From NCBI RefSeq assembly GCF_006459125.1, contig NZ_CP041070.1, positions 2,356,001 through 2,420,000 on the forward strand: a DNA stretch of 64,000 bases, in the 5' to 3' direction. How positions within the stretch are numbered: position 1 is the stretch's first letter; the number at the start of each line of letters is the position of its first letter. The DNA comes from Halarcobacter anaerophilus (lineage in GTDB: Bacteria > Campylobacterota > Campylobacteria > Campylobacterales > Arcobacteraceae). The notes under the pieces were generated by a model. The model saw only the letters and a list, made by a program, of their open reading frames with translations, searched no databases and was not told the origin of the DNA. Made by a program: the position numbers and the translations under genes. Shown here piece after piece: positions 26,996 through 37,013 of the stretch.

Positions 26996-29115
26996 TAAAA
27001 TGCCAATGTCCCTTCAATTGAAAAGTTTGCTTTTGAATCAAGTTCTGCATGAGATAAAACGGCAATTTGCAGACCGAATTTTTCATAAATTTCAGAAACT
27101 CTTTTTCTTAAAAGAGGGTCAACAACCATTGCAACTTTTGTAAATCCTTTTGCTTCTATTTGCTCCAAAAGCTCTCTTGTTTTTGTAACTAGATTATTAA
27201 TTTCGGCAATTGAAAGCATAAGCTGAGATACTCCGTGCTGTTCTTGAAGTTTTCCTATAAACTGCTGTTCTATATCCGGTTTTATCGTAATAATATGTAA
27301 AATATTATCATTATCTTTAAATCTTTCCGTAATAAGTCTGTACAGTTTGCTTCTTACATGTTCCAATAAAACATCGGGAGCTTTTGTAAATTCAGCTATA
27401 TCCGCAATTGCTTCTACAATTGTCAACATATCGATAATCGGTATTTTTTCATGAAGAAGATCTTTGCAAACTTTAAGTAAAGAGCCGTAAGAAGTAACTT
27501 TCATAGCCTCTTCAACAACAATAGGAAAATCTTTTTTAAGCCCTTCTATAATATCTACGATATCTTGTCTTGTAATAATATCTTCTGCATGTTTTTTTAT
27601 TAATTCAGATAAATGAGTCGAAATAATAGTAGGAGCATCAACAACGGTAAAACCTTTCATCAAAGCATCTTCTTTTTGTTTTGGATCAATCCAGGTTGCA
27701 TCAAGATTAAAAACAGGTTCTTTAACTCTTATACCCTTTAATTTTTCATTTGGAACTCCACCCATAGCAAGAAGTTTATTAGTTTCTACTCTTCCTTTTG
27801 CAAGGGGAATTCTTTTTAAATATAGTTGATATTCATTCGGAGATAAATTTGAATCATCGGAAATTCTAATCTGAGGTATGATAAAGCCCAATTCAGCTGC
27901 TATTGATTTTCTAATACCTCTTATTTTATCCAATAATTCCGAATCTCCTTGTACAAGCTGCAGAAGTCTGATTCCTAGTTTAAGTTCAAGAACTTCAAGC
28001 TTCATAAGATTTTCTATAGTTTTTTTATCATCTGTTGAGGCAGCTTTTCTTTTTTTATCTTTTATATCTTTTACATCACCGGAAGGTTCAATTTTTCCTT
28101 TTTTCTCTTTTCCTGCAGAAAATAGTCTGGTAAGAGCATTATCCCTGCCCTCTTCTATCATATAGATTGTATAACCTATCAATACCATCAAAAGTCCCAT
28201 AAGAATCAATATTCCAGTAGGAAATCCCGGTACAAAAGCAAAAAGAATCATACCTATACCTACAAGAATCAAGGATTTTGAATCTTTTACTAATTGGGCA
28301 ACCGATTGATTTGCAAATTTATCTTCATCCATATTTGAACGAGTAATAATAATTGCCGTTGCAGTAGATAAAATAAGTGCAGGAAGTTGGGCAACGAGTC
28401 CATCTCCGATTGTTAAAATCGTGTATATCTGACCGCTTTGAGCAACTGTCATATCATGTTGAAAAAGTCCAATCAACAATCCACCGATTAGATTAACCAA
28501 AGTAATAATAATACCCGCAACGGCATCACCTTTTACAAACTTGGAAGACCCGTCCATTGCACCGTAAAAATTTGCTTCTGTTATAAGCTCTTTTCTTCTT
28601 TTTTGTGCCTGTTTATCATCTATAAATCCTGCATTTAAATCCGCATCAATAGCCATTTGTTTACCGGGCATTGAATCAAGAGTAAATCTTGCAGTTACTT
28701 CCGCAACTCTGGTTGCCCCTTTTGTTACAACCATAAAGTTGATTAAAACCAAAATGATAAATACGATAATACCGATTACCATATTACCGCCCACAACAAA
28801 TTCACCGAAAGCTGAGATAATAGAACTTACGGCTTCGGGACCGTTATGTCCTTCACTTAAAATTGATCTTGTAGTAGCAATATTTAAAGATAATCTAAAC
28901 AGAGCCAAAATCAGTATTATTGTAGGAAAAGTAGTTAAATCCGAGGGTCTTTGAATATATAAAGAGATAAGTAAAATCAAAAGAGACAAAGATAAAGAGA
29001 TAACTAAAAAAAAGTCTAAAGCTCCTTTTGGTAAAGGAATAATAATAATCATTAAAATTGCAACAAAAAGTGCAACTACAAAGAGGTCTTTTGATAAAAA
29101 TCTTTTTAAGTTCAT
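26995..29115 (-). CDS. flhA: Flagellar export apparatus protein FlhA
   Basis: A 706-residue core component of the flagellar type III export gate. It has eight membrane segments in the first ~330 residues with the family segments ALFRLSLNIATTR and DSMPGKQMAIDADLNAG, and a large cytosolic domain (about 360-706) that docks chaperone-substrate complexes. Length is typical. It lies downstream of fliI and a 32-codon ORF and is followed by batD at TAATG. Confidence 0.97.
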   Translation of the reverse strand: MNLKRFLSKDLFVVALFVAILMIIIIPLPKGALDFFLVISLSLSLLILLISLYIQRPSDLTTFPTIILILALFRLSLNIATTRSILSEGHNGPEAVSSIISAFGEFVVGGNMVIGIIVFIILVLINFMVVTKGATRVAEVTARFTLDSMPGKQMAIDADLNAGFIDDKQAQKRRKELITEANFYGAMDGSSKFVKGDAVAGIIITLVNLIGGLLIGLFQHDMTVAQSGQIYTILTIGDGLVAQLPALILSTATAIIITRSNMDEDKFANQSVAQLVKDSKSLILVGIGMILFAFVPGFPTGILILMGLLMVLIGYTIYMIEEGRDNALTRLFSAGKEKKGKIEPSGDVKDIKDKKRKAASTDDKKTIENLMKLEVLELKLGIRLLQLVQGDSELLDKIRGIRKSIAAELGFIIPQIRISDDSNLSPNEYQLYLKRIPLAKGRVETNKLLAMGGVPNEKLKGIRVKEPVFNLDATWIDPKQKEDALMKGFTVVDAPTIISTHLSELIKKHAEDIITRQDIVDIIEGLKKDFPIVVEEAMKVTSYGSLLKVCKDLLHEKIPIIDMLTIVEAIADIAEFTKAPDVLLEHVRSKLYRLITERFKDNDNILHIITIKPDIEQQFIGKLQEQHGVSQLMLSIAEINNLVTKTRELLEQIEAKGFTKVAMVVDPLLRKRVSEIYEKFGLQIAVLSHAELDSKANFSIEGTLAF

Positions 29116-29129
29116 CTACTATTTTATAC

Positions 29130-29228
29130 TTATTTAATAAATTTTTTTAAAGATGATTTATCTGTTTTTTTAAGAGGCAATCTCTTTTTTATATATGAAA
29201 AAGAAGTATTTACAGTTGTTTGTATCAT
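29130..29228 (-). CDS. 32-residue ORF between fliI and flhA
   Basis: A short open frame (MIQTTVNTSFSYIKKRLPLK, then a Lys-rich end) of 32 codons. It has two strong signs of translation: a near-perfect GGAGG site 7 bases before its ATG, and an ATGA overlap with the fliI stop. The product would be basic (about 9 Lys/Arg), soluble and possibly amphipathic. It may be a small protein or a coupling device that carries ribosomes towards flhA, whose ATG is 14 bases after its stop. No family recognised. Confidence 0.5.
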   Translation of the reverse strand: MIQTTVNTSFSYIKKRLPLKKTDKSSLKKFIK

Positions 29229-30529
29229 TTAAATACCTCCTTGAATTTTGCAACAATTTCATTGAAATTATATTGCTCTTTCATACTTTGAGTTAAGAAA
29301 TTTCTTATTTTATCTTTTTTTGCAAGGGCATCATCTAATTCAGCATCCATTCCGGGTTTGTATGCACCAACTCTTACTAAAACTTCATTCTCTTTAATTA
29401 GAGATAATATCCTTTTTAGCTTTAAAAAATCATTATAATGATCTTCCGAAACGACTTTGTCCATTACCCTTGAAGCTGATTTTAAGATATTAATAGGAGG
29501 ATAAAATCCTTGTTCGGTTAAATCTCTTGTTAAGACAATATGTCCATCCAAAATAGACCTGCTTTGATCTGCAATTGGATCATTCATATCATCTCCGTCA
29601 ACCAATACCGTAAAAAAAGCAGTAATTGAACCTTTTGCATTATTTCCCGCTCTCTCCATAAGTTGCGGTAAAAGAGCAAAAACAGAAGGTGGATATCCAC
29701 GGCTAACAGGCGGTTCTCCCGTACTAAGTCCTATCTCCCTTTGTGCCATTGCAAATCTTGTAACGGAATCCATCATTAAAAGTACATCATGCCCTTTGTC
29801 TCTGAAAAACTCGGCTATTGCCATTGCAGTAAAAGCTCCGTATTTTCTCATTAGAGCAGATTCGTCGGAGGTAGCCGCAACAATAATCGTATTTTCCAAA
29901 TCATCATTTAAATTATAATGAATAAATTCAGGAATTTCTCTTCCTCTTTCCCCTATTAGAGCAACGACTTTTATCTGGGCTTCACAACCTTTTACTATCA
30001 TTCCCATTAATGTCGATTTTCCGACACCGGAACCGGCAAAAATACCCATTTTCTGCCCTTTTCCTGCCGTTAGCATTGAATCAATGGCTTTTACTCCAGT
30101 AGAAAATCTTTCATCTATTATTCCTCTTTCTAATGCGGGCATTGAAAGTTTGTTTATAGCAGAACTCTCTTCTAAATCTCTTATTTTCCCTTTTTCATCT
30201 ATTGGTTCACCCAAAGCATTGATAACTCTTCCTAAAAGTCCGTAACCCGCTTTTACGGATAAACCCTCTTTTTGTAAATATACTTTATCTTGAATTCTAA
30301 ATCCGTCAATAAAAGAGAAAGGAACAATCGTAAAAGATCCCGATTCTATTGAAGCTACCATTCCTAATACTGTATAAAGGTGAGATTGAGACTCTATTTT
30401 TACGATGTCTCCTACTGCTACTTCGATACCTTTTGCTTTTATCGTGGTTGAAGAGATATGAATAATTCTTCCAAAAGGGACAAATAAGTTTGTTGAATCT
30501 ATGCTGTTTAAAATTGAATCTATATCCAT
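29225..30529 (-). CDS. fliI: Flagellum-specific ATPase FliI
   Basis: A 434-residue F1-beta-like ATPase that energises flagellar protein export with FliH. Walker A is GSGVGKST, followed by ALIGERGREIPEFI and the Walker B region LLMMDSVTRFAMAQREIGLS; GEPPVSRGYPPSVFALLPQL is typical of FliI. Length is standard. It follows the PflA-like gene directly (stop and start adjacent) and overlaps the next short ORF by 4 bases. Confidence 0.97.
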   Translation of the reverse strand: MDIDSILNSIDSTNLFVPFGRIIHISSTTIKAKGIEVAVGDIVKIESQSHLYTVLGMVASIESGSFTIVPFSFIDGFRIQDKVYLQKEGLSVKAGYGLLGRVINALGEPIDEKGKIRDLEESSAINKLSMPALERGIIDERFSTGVKAIDSMLTAGKGQKMGIFAGSGVGKSTLMGMIVKGCEAQIKVVALIGERGREIPEFIHYNLNDDLENTIIVAATSDESALMRKYGAFTAMAIAEFFRDKGHDVLLMMDSVTRFAMAQREIGLSTGEPPVSRGYPPSVFALLPQLMERAGNNAKGSITAFFTVLVDGDDMNDPIADQSRSILDGHIVLTRDLTEQGFYPPINILKSASRVMDKVVSEDHYNDFLKLKRILSLIKENEVLVRVGAYKPGMDAELDDALAKKDKIRNFLTQSMKEQYNFNEIVAKFKEVFK

Positions 30530-32524
30530 CTACATCTCATCACACATTTTTTTATAAAGGCTATCTTTAGTACCTTCTATCTCTTTACATTTATTAATAA
30601 ATTCATCTCTTTTAATAGAGTTGTCAAAAGATTCGTAAAGTTTGATAATTTCATAATAAGTTTGAGCCAAATCATTGGGTTTTATTCTTCTTGAATAATC
30701 TAAAGCATCTAAAAGAAGTTCTAAAGCTCTTTGATTATTATTATTTGTCTGCTCAACTTTTGCAAGTTCAAGCTCGACAAAAGGTGAATAAACATAAGCA
30801 TTTAACTCTTTTTGTTTTGTATATAGTTTTTTTAAAATATCTTCTGCTTGGGTTTTTAAATCTTTTTTTACCAAATAGAGATAATAGTTATAATAAAAAT
30901 CTATTATAACAGGATTAGTTAGATTATCTTCAATATATTTAGGATTTTTATTTGCATAATCAAAATATCTATCAAGAGCCGCAGCATCATTTTTTTCATG
31001 TAAAATTAAGAATCTATATAAAAACTCTTTACTTAAAACTTTTTTATCATCGACCATATCAACTTTTGAAGAGAAATTCTGTGCATCATCATATCTTTTT
31101 AGAGCTAAAGCCATTCTCTCTAAGTAGAGATAAATATTCGGATCTCTGTCATTGTTAAAAGTATTTACAACTTGGGAATAAGATTTTTGGCTTGGAACTT
31201 CAATCAAACACTCAAAAAAGTCATCTTTTGTTTTTGGGTCTTTGATTAATAGTTCAAAGGTCTCTTCTCTTGCGGTTTTCAAAGCATCATCAAGAAGAAA
31301 ACATTTACCTGTTTTAAGGTAACTCTTAATTAAATCTATATTTACCTCATCAAAAATTGCTTCAATAGATTCATAACCGAATCTTTGAGCTATACTATTT
31401 GATATCTTTCTATAGATTCTTTTTGATTTTAGTATTAACTCATACTTTTTTTTAATTTTATTATTTAAAAGCTCTTGAAGCAAAACTTTTTGCTGCATTG
31501 ATTCCGAGGATTGATATTTTGTTGCTAAAACAGCAGGTTCAACCAGACCTTGTCTCATTATTATTTCATCTAAATACATTTTTGATTTTTCAAAATATAT
31601 TCCTCTTGGATAATCATTTATAATATCTTTATACAACTCTTTTGCTTTTAAAAGATATTTATCTGTACCGTCATACATATCCATATAAGTATTTGCCAAT
31701 TTATATTTAAAATCTTCAATAGCACTTGGTTTATCAGTTATTTTCAGTAATTCCTGTAATATTTCGACAGCAAACTCCGGCATTCCAACCTTTGTCAGTT
31801 TATCAACTTTTTCTAATGCCAAAAAAGAGTCTTGTGAATAATAATCTATATTCTTCTTCAAAACTTTTGAAATAAGATCATAAGCTTTTTCTCTTTGTCC
31901 GTCTAAAATATATACATCAAAAAGTTCATCTGCTACAAGAGTTGCAACCAACATATCCGTTGTTTCCGTTAAAATTTTGTATAAAACGTTAATTGCTTTT
32001 GTATAATCTCTTTGATATTTATAAATTTTTGCTAAATATATTTTCCCGTAGGCTTTTATTACCGGATTATCGAAATTGTTGATAATGATATTAGCAAAAT
32101 ATATGGCATCATCTGCTTTGTTTATATTCAATTTCAATTCTATTAGAACCATATAAGCTCTTGCTAAATCTTCTTCATGAATTTTAGAATCATTTATAGC
32201 ATTTTCCAGCTCTTTTGCTGATTGCAAAATAAGTCTTTTTGATTTTTTCTTTAAAGATAGTTCTGCATACAAAATTATTAAATCAGATTCCAAAAGATTT
32301 ATTTTATTTACTCTTTTAAAAGCCTCTATTTGAGAAAAAGCTTCATCTACTTTTCCCTCTTTTGAAATTTTTCTTGCGTGATTTATTATCTCAAAGCCAT
32401 CGGCTATCTCTTGTTTTTTCTCTTCTGATATTTGATTTCCCGAAGAGTTTATAAAGCTAAAATAGAAATCTTTTTTTGCTTCTAAAAAGGAGATTAGTAA
32501 AAACAATGATATTAAAAATTTCAA
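30530..32524 (-). CDS. Exported TPR-like protein, probably PflA-type motor scaffold
   Basis: A 664-residue protein with a signal peptide (1-16) and helical hairpin repeats from about residue 40 to the end (for example AKIYKYQRDYTKAINVLYKI, LANTYMDMYDGTDKYLLKAK). In Campylobacter, PflA is a periplasmic all-helical protein that together with PflB recruits stators to the motor. Here the size, export signal, repeat type and place between flhB and fliI fit PflA, but TPR proteins are hard to assign by eye. A second TPR protein in the same cluster would be the PflB partner. Confidence 0.6.
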   Translation of the reverse strand: MKFLISLFLLISFLEAKKDFYFSFINSSGNQISEEKKQEIADGFEIINHARKISKEGKVDEAFSQIEAFKRVNKINLLESDLIILYAELSLKKKSKRLILQSAKELENAINDSKIHEEDLARAYMVLIELKLNINKADDAIYFANIIINNFDNPVIKAYGKIYLAKIYKYQRDYTKAINVLYKILTETTDMLVATLVADELFDVYILDGQREKAYDLISKVLKKNIDYYSQDSFLALEKVDKLTKVGMPEFAVEILQELLKITDKPSAIEDFKYKLANTYMDMYDGTDKYLLKAKELYKDIINDYPRGIYFEKSKMYLDEIIMRQGLVEPAVLATKYQSSESMQQKVLLQELLNNKIKKKYELILKSKRIYRKISNSIAQRFGYESIEAIFDEVNIDLIKSYLKTGKCFLLDDALKTAREETFELLIKDPKTKDDFFECLIEVPSQKSYSQVVNTFNNDRDPNIYLYLERMALALKRYDDAQNFSSKVDMVDDKKVLSKEFLYRFLILHEKNDAAALDRYFDYANKNPKYIEDNLTNPVIIDFYYNYYLYLVKKDLKTQAEDILKKLYTKQKELNAYVYSPFVELELAKVEQTNNNNQRALELLLDALDYSRRIKPNDLAQTYYEIIKLYESFDNSIKRDEFINKCKEIEGTKDSLYKKMCDEM

Positions 32525-32527
32525 AAC

Positions 32528-33580
32528 TTACCTTTTTTTGTTTTTTAGCTCATATACATAAGAGAATATTTCAGCCATTGCTTTATAAAATTCACCGGGT
32601 ATCTCTTGATCCACTTCGATCTGGGCATATATTGACCTTGCAAGTGATGGATTTTCTATAATAGGAATACTGTTATCTCTTGCAATATCTTTTATTTTTA
32701 AAGCGATAAAATCAATCCCTTTAGCTACTACTTTCGGTGCATTATCAACTTGATTGTCATACTTTAATGCAACTGCATAATGTGTAGGATTGGTAATAAC
32801 TACATCTGCTTCAGGTACATCCGACATCATTCTTTTCATTGCCATTTGCATCTGAATTCTACGGATTCGACCCTTTACTTGAGGATCCCCTTCCATATTT
32901 TTAAATTCATCTTTTATTTCTTGTTTACTCATTCTAAGTGATTTGAAGAAATAATACCTCGTAAAATAAAAATCAATTATAGCAAAAATTATTATAATAA
33001 GAAGTATAGCTGCCAAAAAGTACCCTGTTAATGTTATTATTGTATATATCGTAGCATGCAACTCTTTATCCATCATCGCCAAAAATGCTTTATACGTAAG
33101 CATAAAAACAACACACATAACCGCAAAAATAATAATTAATTTAAGTGTTAATTTTAAAGCTTCTAAAGCTTTTTTAAGTCCAAAAACTCCTTTTAAACCC
33201 TTTATAGGATCTAATTTTTGCAAATCAAGTTTCAAAGGAGTTGCTAAAAATCCAAATTGACTCCAGTTTGTCACAAGGGCTAAAATGATAACCAAAGAAA
33301 AAAGAGGAAGCAAAGCAATTATCAAAGTTATAACTGTAGTATACCCCAAAGAGTAAAAAGTGTTTCCACTCATATCTTGACCGATAAAACCGTATGTAAA
33401 AAGCATCAGTTTTCTTATTCCATCAACTGCTGAGCCTGAAAAAAAAAGAAGATAAATTGAGCCGAAAAGTAAAATTGCGGCTCCTGTCACTTCCATTGAT
33501 TTTGGAACATTACCCTCTTTTTTTGCATCTTCAATTTTTTTGGATGTGGGTTCTTCTGTTTTTTCTTCTTCGTCTGCCAT
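32528..33580 (-). CDS. flhB: Flagellar export switch protein FlhB
   Basis: A 350-residue component of the export gate. The N-terminus EKTEEPTSKKIEDAKKEG and four membrane segments are typical; the cytosolic domain carries the autocleavage motif NPTH (VITNPTHYAVALKY), needed for the rod/hook-to-filament specificity switch. It lies 11 bases after fliR, and the PflA-like gene follows 3 bases on. Confidence 0.97.
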   Translation of the reverse strand: MADEEEKTEEPTSKKIEDAKKEGNVPKSMEVTGAAILLFGSIYLLFFSGSAVDGIRKLMLFTYGFIGQDMSGNTFYSLGYTTVITLIIALLPLFSLVIILALVTNWSQFGFLATPLKLDLQKLDPIKGLKGVFGLKKALEALKLTLKLIIIFAVMCVVFMLTYKAFLAMMDKELHATIYTIITLTGYFLAAILLIIIIFAIIDFYFTRYYFFKSLRMSKQEIKDEFKNMEGDPQVKGRIRRIQMQMAMKRMMSDVPEADVVITNPTHYAVALKYDNQVDNAPKVVAKGIDFIALKIKDIARDNSIPIIENPSLARSIYAQIEVDQEIPGEFYKAMAEIFSYVYELKNKKR

Positions 33581-33591
33581 TAAATTCTACT

Positions 33592-34341
33592 TTACTGAAA
33601 TTTCGTTATTAAATAATTAGTAAAACTATCTACAAAGATATCCATACCTAATATTAAAAATATAAATATTAAAGCAAATTTTAGCTGAAAAGTAATAACA
33701 AAAGGTGAAAAAGCAGGCATAGATTTAGTTCCGTAACCATAATATAAATCCATAATAAAACCTATAAAAAACAGAGGAAGAGCAAAAGCAAAAGCAAAAG
33801 CGAACATTCTGTTTATTTCATCTATAGCAATTTGTATCCCGTCATAAGAAAAAATATCAAAAGTTCCTAAATGTATTATAGAGAAACTTTTTGACAAAAT
33901 AACTATGGTCATTTCATACATTCCGGTTTCGAAAAATATCATAAGTGCAATCCAATAAAGTAATCTGCTCACTAATCCTTCATTTGAACCTGTTGAAGGG
34001 TCAAACATACTTGCCATAGATAAAGCTGTTGCATATCCTACAAAATCCCCGATAATTCTAACCGCACTAAAAACTACATTTAAAAACATTGCGGCAATAA
34101 AACCAAGAGTTATTTCACTGATTAAAGAAAGAAGAAATCCTTCTTGGGTAAAATCCCCTTTTAACTCAACAATGGGATATAAAAATATTGTTATAAAAAA
34201 AGCAAAAGCAACTCTGATTGAAGAACTTATTGAAGTATGATTGAAAATCGGCAAAAAAACTACAAAAGCTAAAATTCTTGCAAGAAGAAGTAAAAAAGAG
34301 TATAAGGTCTGTTCGTTAAGAAGAGATATAAGTTCTTGCAT
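33592..34341 (-). CDS. fliR: Flagellar export protein FliR
   Basis: A 249-residue inner-membrane protein with about six membrane segments, part of the FliP-FliQ-FliR core of the export gate. Segments such as SEITLGFIAAMFLNVVFSAV and MASMFDPSTGSNEGLVSRLL are characteristic. Length is normal. FliP and FliQ are not in the window. Its start abuts the fliK stop. Confidence 0.93.
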   Translation of the reverse strand: MQELISLLNEQTLYSFLLLLARILAFVVFLPIFNHTSISSSIRVAFAFFITIFLYPIVELKGDFTQEGFLLSLISEITLGFIAAMFLNVVFSAVRIIGDFVGYATALSMASMFDPSTGSNEGLVSRLLYWIALMIFFETGMYEMTIVILSKSFSIIHLGTFDIFSYDGIQIAIDEINRMFAFAFAFALPLFFIGFIMDLYYGYGTKSMPAFSPFVITFQLKFALIFIFLILGMDIFVDSFTNYLITKFQ

Positions 34342-36537
34342 CTACATATAGTTTAAATCTTCAGCTACATCCTGATTTTGAATTATTGATTCCATAATCT
34401 CATCTGAAGAGTGTTGTTTTGAATTATTTTGAGTATTTGGATTGTTATCTTCTTGAGAATAAGTCTGACTAGAGTTCCCGCCTTCCATACTAAAATCTAA
34501 ATTAAAAGAGGTCTGATTTTGACCTGAATTAAAAGTTTTATGAAGAGCATCTCTTAAAGAACTTTGATTCTCAACCATAGTATCGTGAGTAGAAGATTGA
34601 GATAGAGTTAAATTAATAGAAAGAGAATTTTCTTTATCATTTTTCATTAAAATTGCGATATGACCTAACTGAGCAGGAATAAGATTTATTCTAAAAGCTG
34701 TCACAGGAGGCTTATAATTTTCATACATACTTCTTGCAATATCCGACATCATCGATGATAACTGCTGTTTTGCACCTATAATTCTGTTTTGAATCGATAA
34801 AGCAAGATTTGAATTAACATTTATATCCACACTCTCGTCTTTTGAATCTGTTGTATTATTTGCCGTATTTGAAGATGAAACTTGTTTTGTTGTTTGAAGA
34901 GCTTCATCTATAACTTTCTCTGTTTTAGTCGTATTCAGTGCTAATTTATTCAAAATAGAACTATTACTCTCTACTCTTTGTTTTATCTCTTTTATTGAAC
35001 TCTCTTCATCAATTTGAATATCAAAATCTTTTAATCCCAAATCAAGAATTTCCGCACCCTCTTTTACATCTTTTAAAGATTCTGCCTCTTTTAGAGTCTT
35101 AACCCCTTCACTTTTATTCATAATCATTTGGGATAAAACAGAACTTTTTTGTGTACTTAAAAAGATATTTGTCATAAAATCATTTGATTTTTGAGAAGAA
35201 TTTTGTTTTTCACTCTTTTCTATATCGTTTGGATTTTTATTTAGAAGAACACTCTCTTTTTTTTCTTGAACTAAAGGAGTTATGAAATCTTTTTTTTCAC
35301 TTTTTTCAGCTCTGTTCTCATCTTTTGTTTCATCTAAACTATTTTTGTCTAAATTAACTCTTTGTTCTGTTTTGGAAAGTGCTTCCTCATCTAAAGAGTC
35401 TAAAGTTTTGTCACTTTTAATCTCTTTTATCTGTTCTTCACTCTCCTTAATATTCTTATTATTATCACTATTTAAAGTTTCAGAGAGATTTTGTTCTTTT
35501 GTAGTTTTTATTTCAGCAGTCTGTCCGGAAGGTTTTTGAAGTTCATTTTGATTTAAAATTTTTTCATCTGCTTTTTTATTCTCTTTAGGGCTGTTTTCAT
35601 TTTTTTCTAAGTTAAGATCTGGCTTTGCGTTTTTTACTTTTAGATCTTTTTCTTGCTCTTGCTGTAGATTTTCATCTTTTGATGATACTTTATCTTCCGT
35701 AACTTTTTTTTCAATATTATTCTTTTCTAAATTTTCTTGAACTTTTAAATCATCATTTTTGATATTTTTGTTTTCTATATTGCTATTTAGATTTTGAGTA
35801 TTTTCTATATTTTTTTTAGAAAGGCTTTCTTTTTTTATTTCAAAATTATTATCTGTTTTTTCGTTTTTACTATTTTTATCTTTATTTAAAGTGGATTCTA
35901 TGTTTTTTAAACTTTCTAAAGAAGTTTCATCTTTTAGATCATTTTTATTGTTTATAATATTTTTGTTTTCATTTTGTTCTTTTTTTAAATCATCTTTTTT
36001 GGGCACTTCTTCTGTATTTAAATCTTCATCATCTTGGACTTTTTCATCATCACTTTTTAAAAGTTTTTGTTCATCCGTCTCTTTTTTTTCTGTTTCAACT
36101 TTTTTTAAATCATTTTTGGAAACTTTTTTATTAGCTTCTAATATCATTCTATCCAACAAAGAACTAGTAGTGTTATCTTTTTTTATTTCACTTGTTTTTG
36201 AACTATCTTTTTCTTGTTCGTTTATTATCTCTTTTTTAACCGTAGAATCTTTTTTTGTTTTTAAAGTATCATCTAAATCTTTATTATCTAAATTCTTAGT
36301 ATCTTCTTTTAGATTATTTTTAGCTTGAGAAGAGATATCTTTTTGTGTTTGAGTTTTTGTAGTATCTTTATTTAAACTTTTTTGTGTAGAACTTTCTTCA
36401 AGATCACTTTTACTTTTTATTAACAAAGAATCAAAAAGGGAAATACCTTCTTTTTTAGATGAACTACTTGAAGGAGCATCTTTTTTATTACTAATTTGAT
36501 CTTTAGCAAGAGGTAAAAGTTCTACTTGTTCACTCAT
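34342..36537 (-). CDS. fliK: Flagellar hook-length control protein FliK
   Basis: A 731-residue protein. Residues up to about 560 are low-complexity and dominated by Lys, Glu, Asp, Asn and Ser. The C-terminal part (about 590-690) matches the Flg_hook fold: VTAFRINLIPAQLGHIAILM, then a Gln/Asn-rich end. FliK measures hook length as it is exported and then contacts FlhB. It sits just before fliR and flhB. The charged region is long and poor in the Pro/Gln typical of enteric FliK, so the N-terminal ruler is likely disordered. Confidence 0.85.
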   Translation of the reverse strand: MSEQVELLPLAKDQISNKKDAPSSSSSKKEGISLFDSLLIKSKSDLEESSTQKSLNKDTTKTQTQKDISSQAKNNLKEDTKNLDNKDLDDTLKTKKDSTVKKEIINEQEKDSSKTSEIKKDNTTSSLLDRMILEANKKVSKNDLKKVETEKKETDEQKLLKSDDEKVQDDEDLNTEEVPKKDDLKKEQNENKNIINNKNDLKDETSLESLKNIESTLNKDKNSKNEKTDNNFEIKKESLSKKNIENTQNLNSNIENKNIKNDDLKVQENLEKNNIEKKVTEDKVSSKDENLQQEQEKDLKVKNAKPDLNLEKNENSPKENKKADEKILNQNELQKPSGQTAEIKTTKEQNLSETLNSDNNKNIKESEEQIKEIKSDKTLDSLDEEALSKTEQRVNLDKNSLDETKDENRAEKSEKKDFITPLVQEKKESVLLNKNPNDIEKSEKQNSSQKSNDFMTNIFLSTQKSSVLSQMIMNKSEGVKTLKEAESLKDVKEGAEILDLGLKDFDIQIDEESSIKEIKQRVESNSSILNKLALNTTKTEKVIDEALQTTKQVSSSNTANNTTDSKDESVDINVNSNLALSIQNRIIGAKQQLSSMMSDIARSMYENYKPPVTAFRINLIPAQLGHIAILMKNDKENSLSINLTLSQSSTHDTMVENQSSLRDALHKTFNSGQNQTSFNLDFSMEGGNSSQTYSQEDNNPNTQNNSKQHSSDEIMESIIQNQDVAEDLNYM

Positions 36538-36540
36538 TTT

Positions 36541-36999
36541 CTACACTTTTATAATATCTAATGTTTTTGTATCAATACCTTTGTGGGTATTAAAAGTTGC
36601 AACATTAGCTTCATATGAACGCATAGCTTCGATTAAATCTACCATTTCAACAACAGGATTTATATCAGGATATGCTACATAACCTTCTTCATTTGCATCG
36701 GGATGAGAGGGTTCATATCTCATAACAGGACTTGCATCGTCCTCAACAATAGATTTTACCCCCACTCCCCTTAAAGCTAAATCAGAATTTTCATTTAATT
36801 TTTTATCTACTTGGCTTGCATGTTTTTGTTTCTCGTTTAAAAGAACCTCTTCAAAAACTACATTTTGTTTTTTATATGGTCCACCCTCTGCCGTATGAGT
36901 AGTTTTCGCATTTGCAATATTTGCACTTACGACATTTATACGAGTTCGTTGTGCAGACATTCCTGAAACTGATACGTTATATCCATCAAAAAAACCCAT
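36541..36999 (-). CDS. flgC: Flagellar proximal rod protein FlgC
   Basis: A 152-residue rod protein. The N-terminal motif SVSGMSAQRTRINVVSANIA and the C-terminal VEMVDLIEAMRSYEANVATF form the coiled-coil ends shared by rod/hook proteins. Size and the segment YPDINPVVEMVDL identify FlgC. It is next to fliE, 14 bases upstream, its usual partner, whereas flgB lies 13 kb away. Confidence 0.94.
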   Translation of the reverse strand: MGFFDGYNVSVSGMSAQRTRINVVSANIANAKTTHTAEGGPYKKQNVVFEEVLLNEKQKHASQVDKKLNENSDLALRGVGVKSIVEDDASPVMRYEPSHPDANEEGYVAYPDINPVVEMVDLIEAMRSYEANVATFNTHKGIDTKTLDIIKV

Positions 37000-37013
37000 A
37001 CTAATCTCCTATA

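Noticed and set aside
35282-36328. Long plus-strand ORFs opposite fliK rich in Phe and Ser
   Set aside because: They are antisense shadows of the Lys/Glu-rich fliK frame; composition is exactly that expected from the opposite strand, with no ribosome site.
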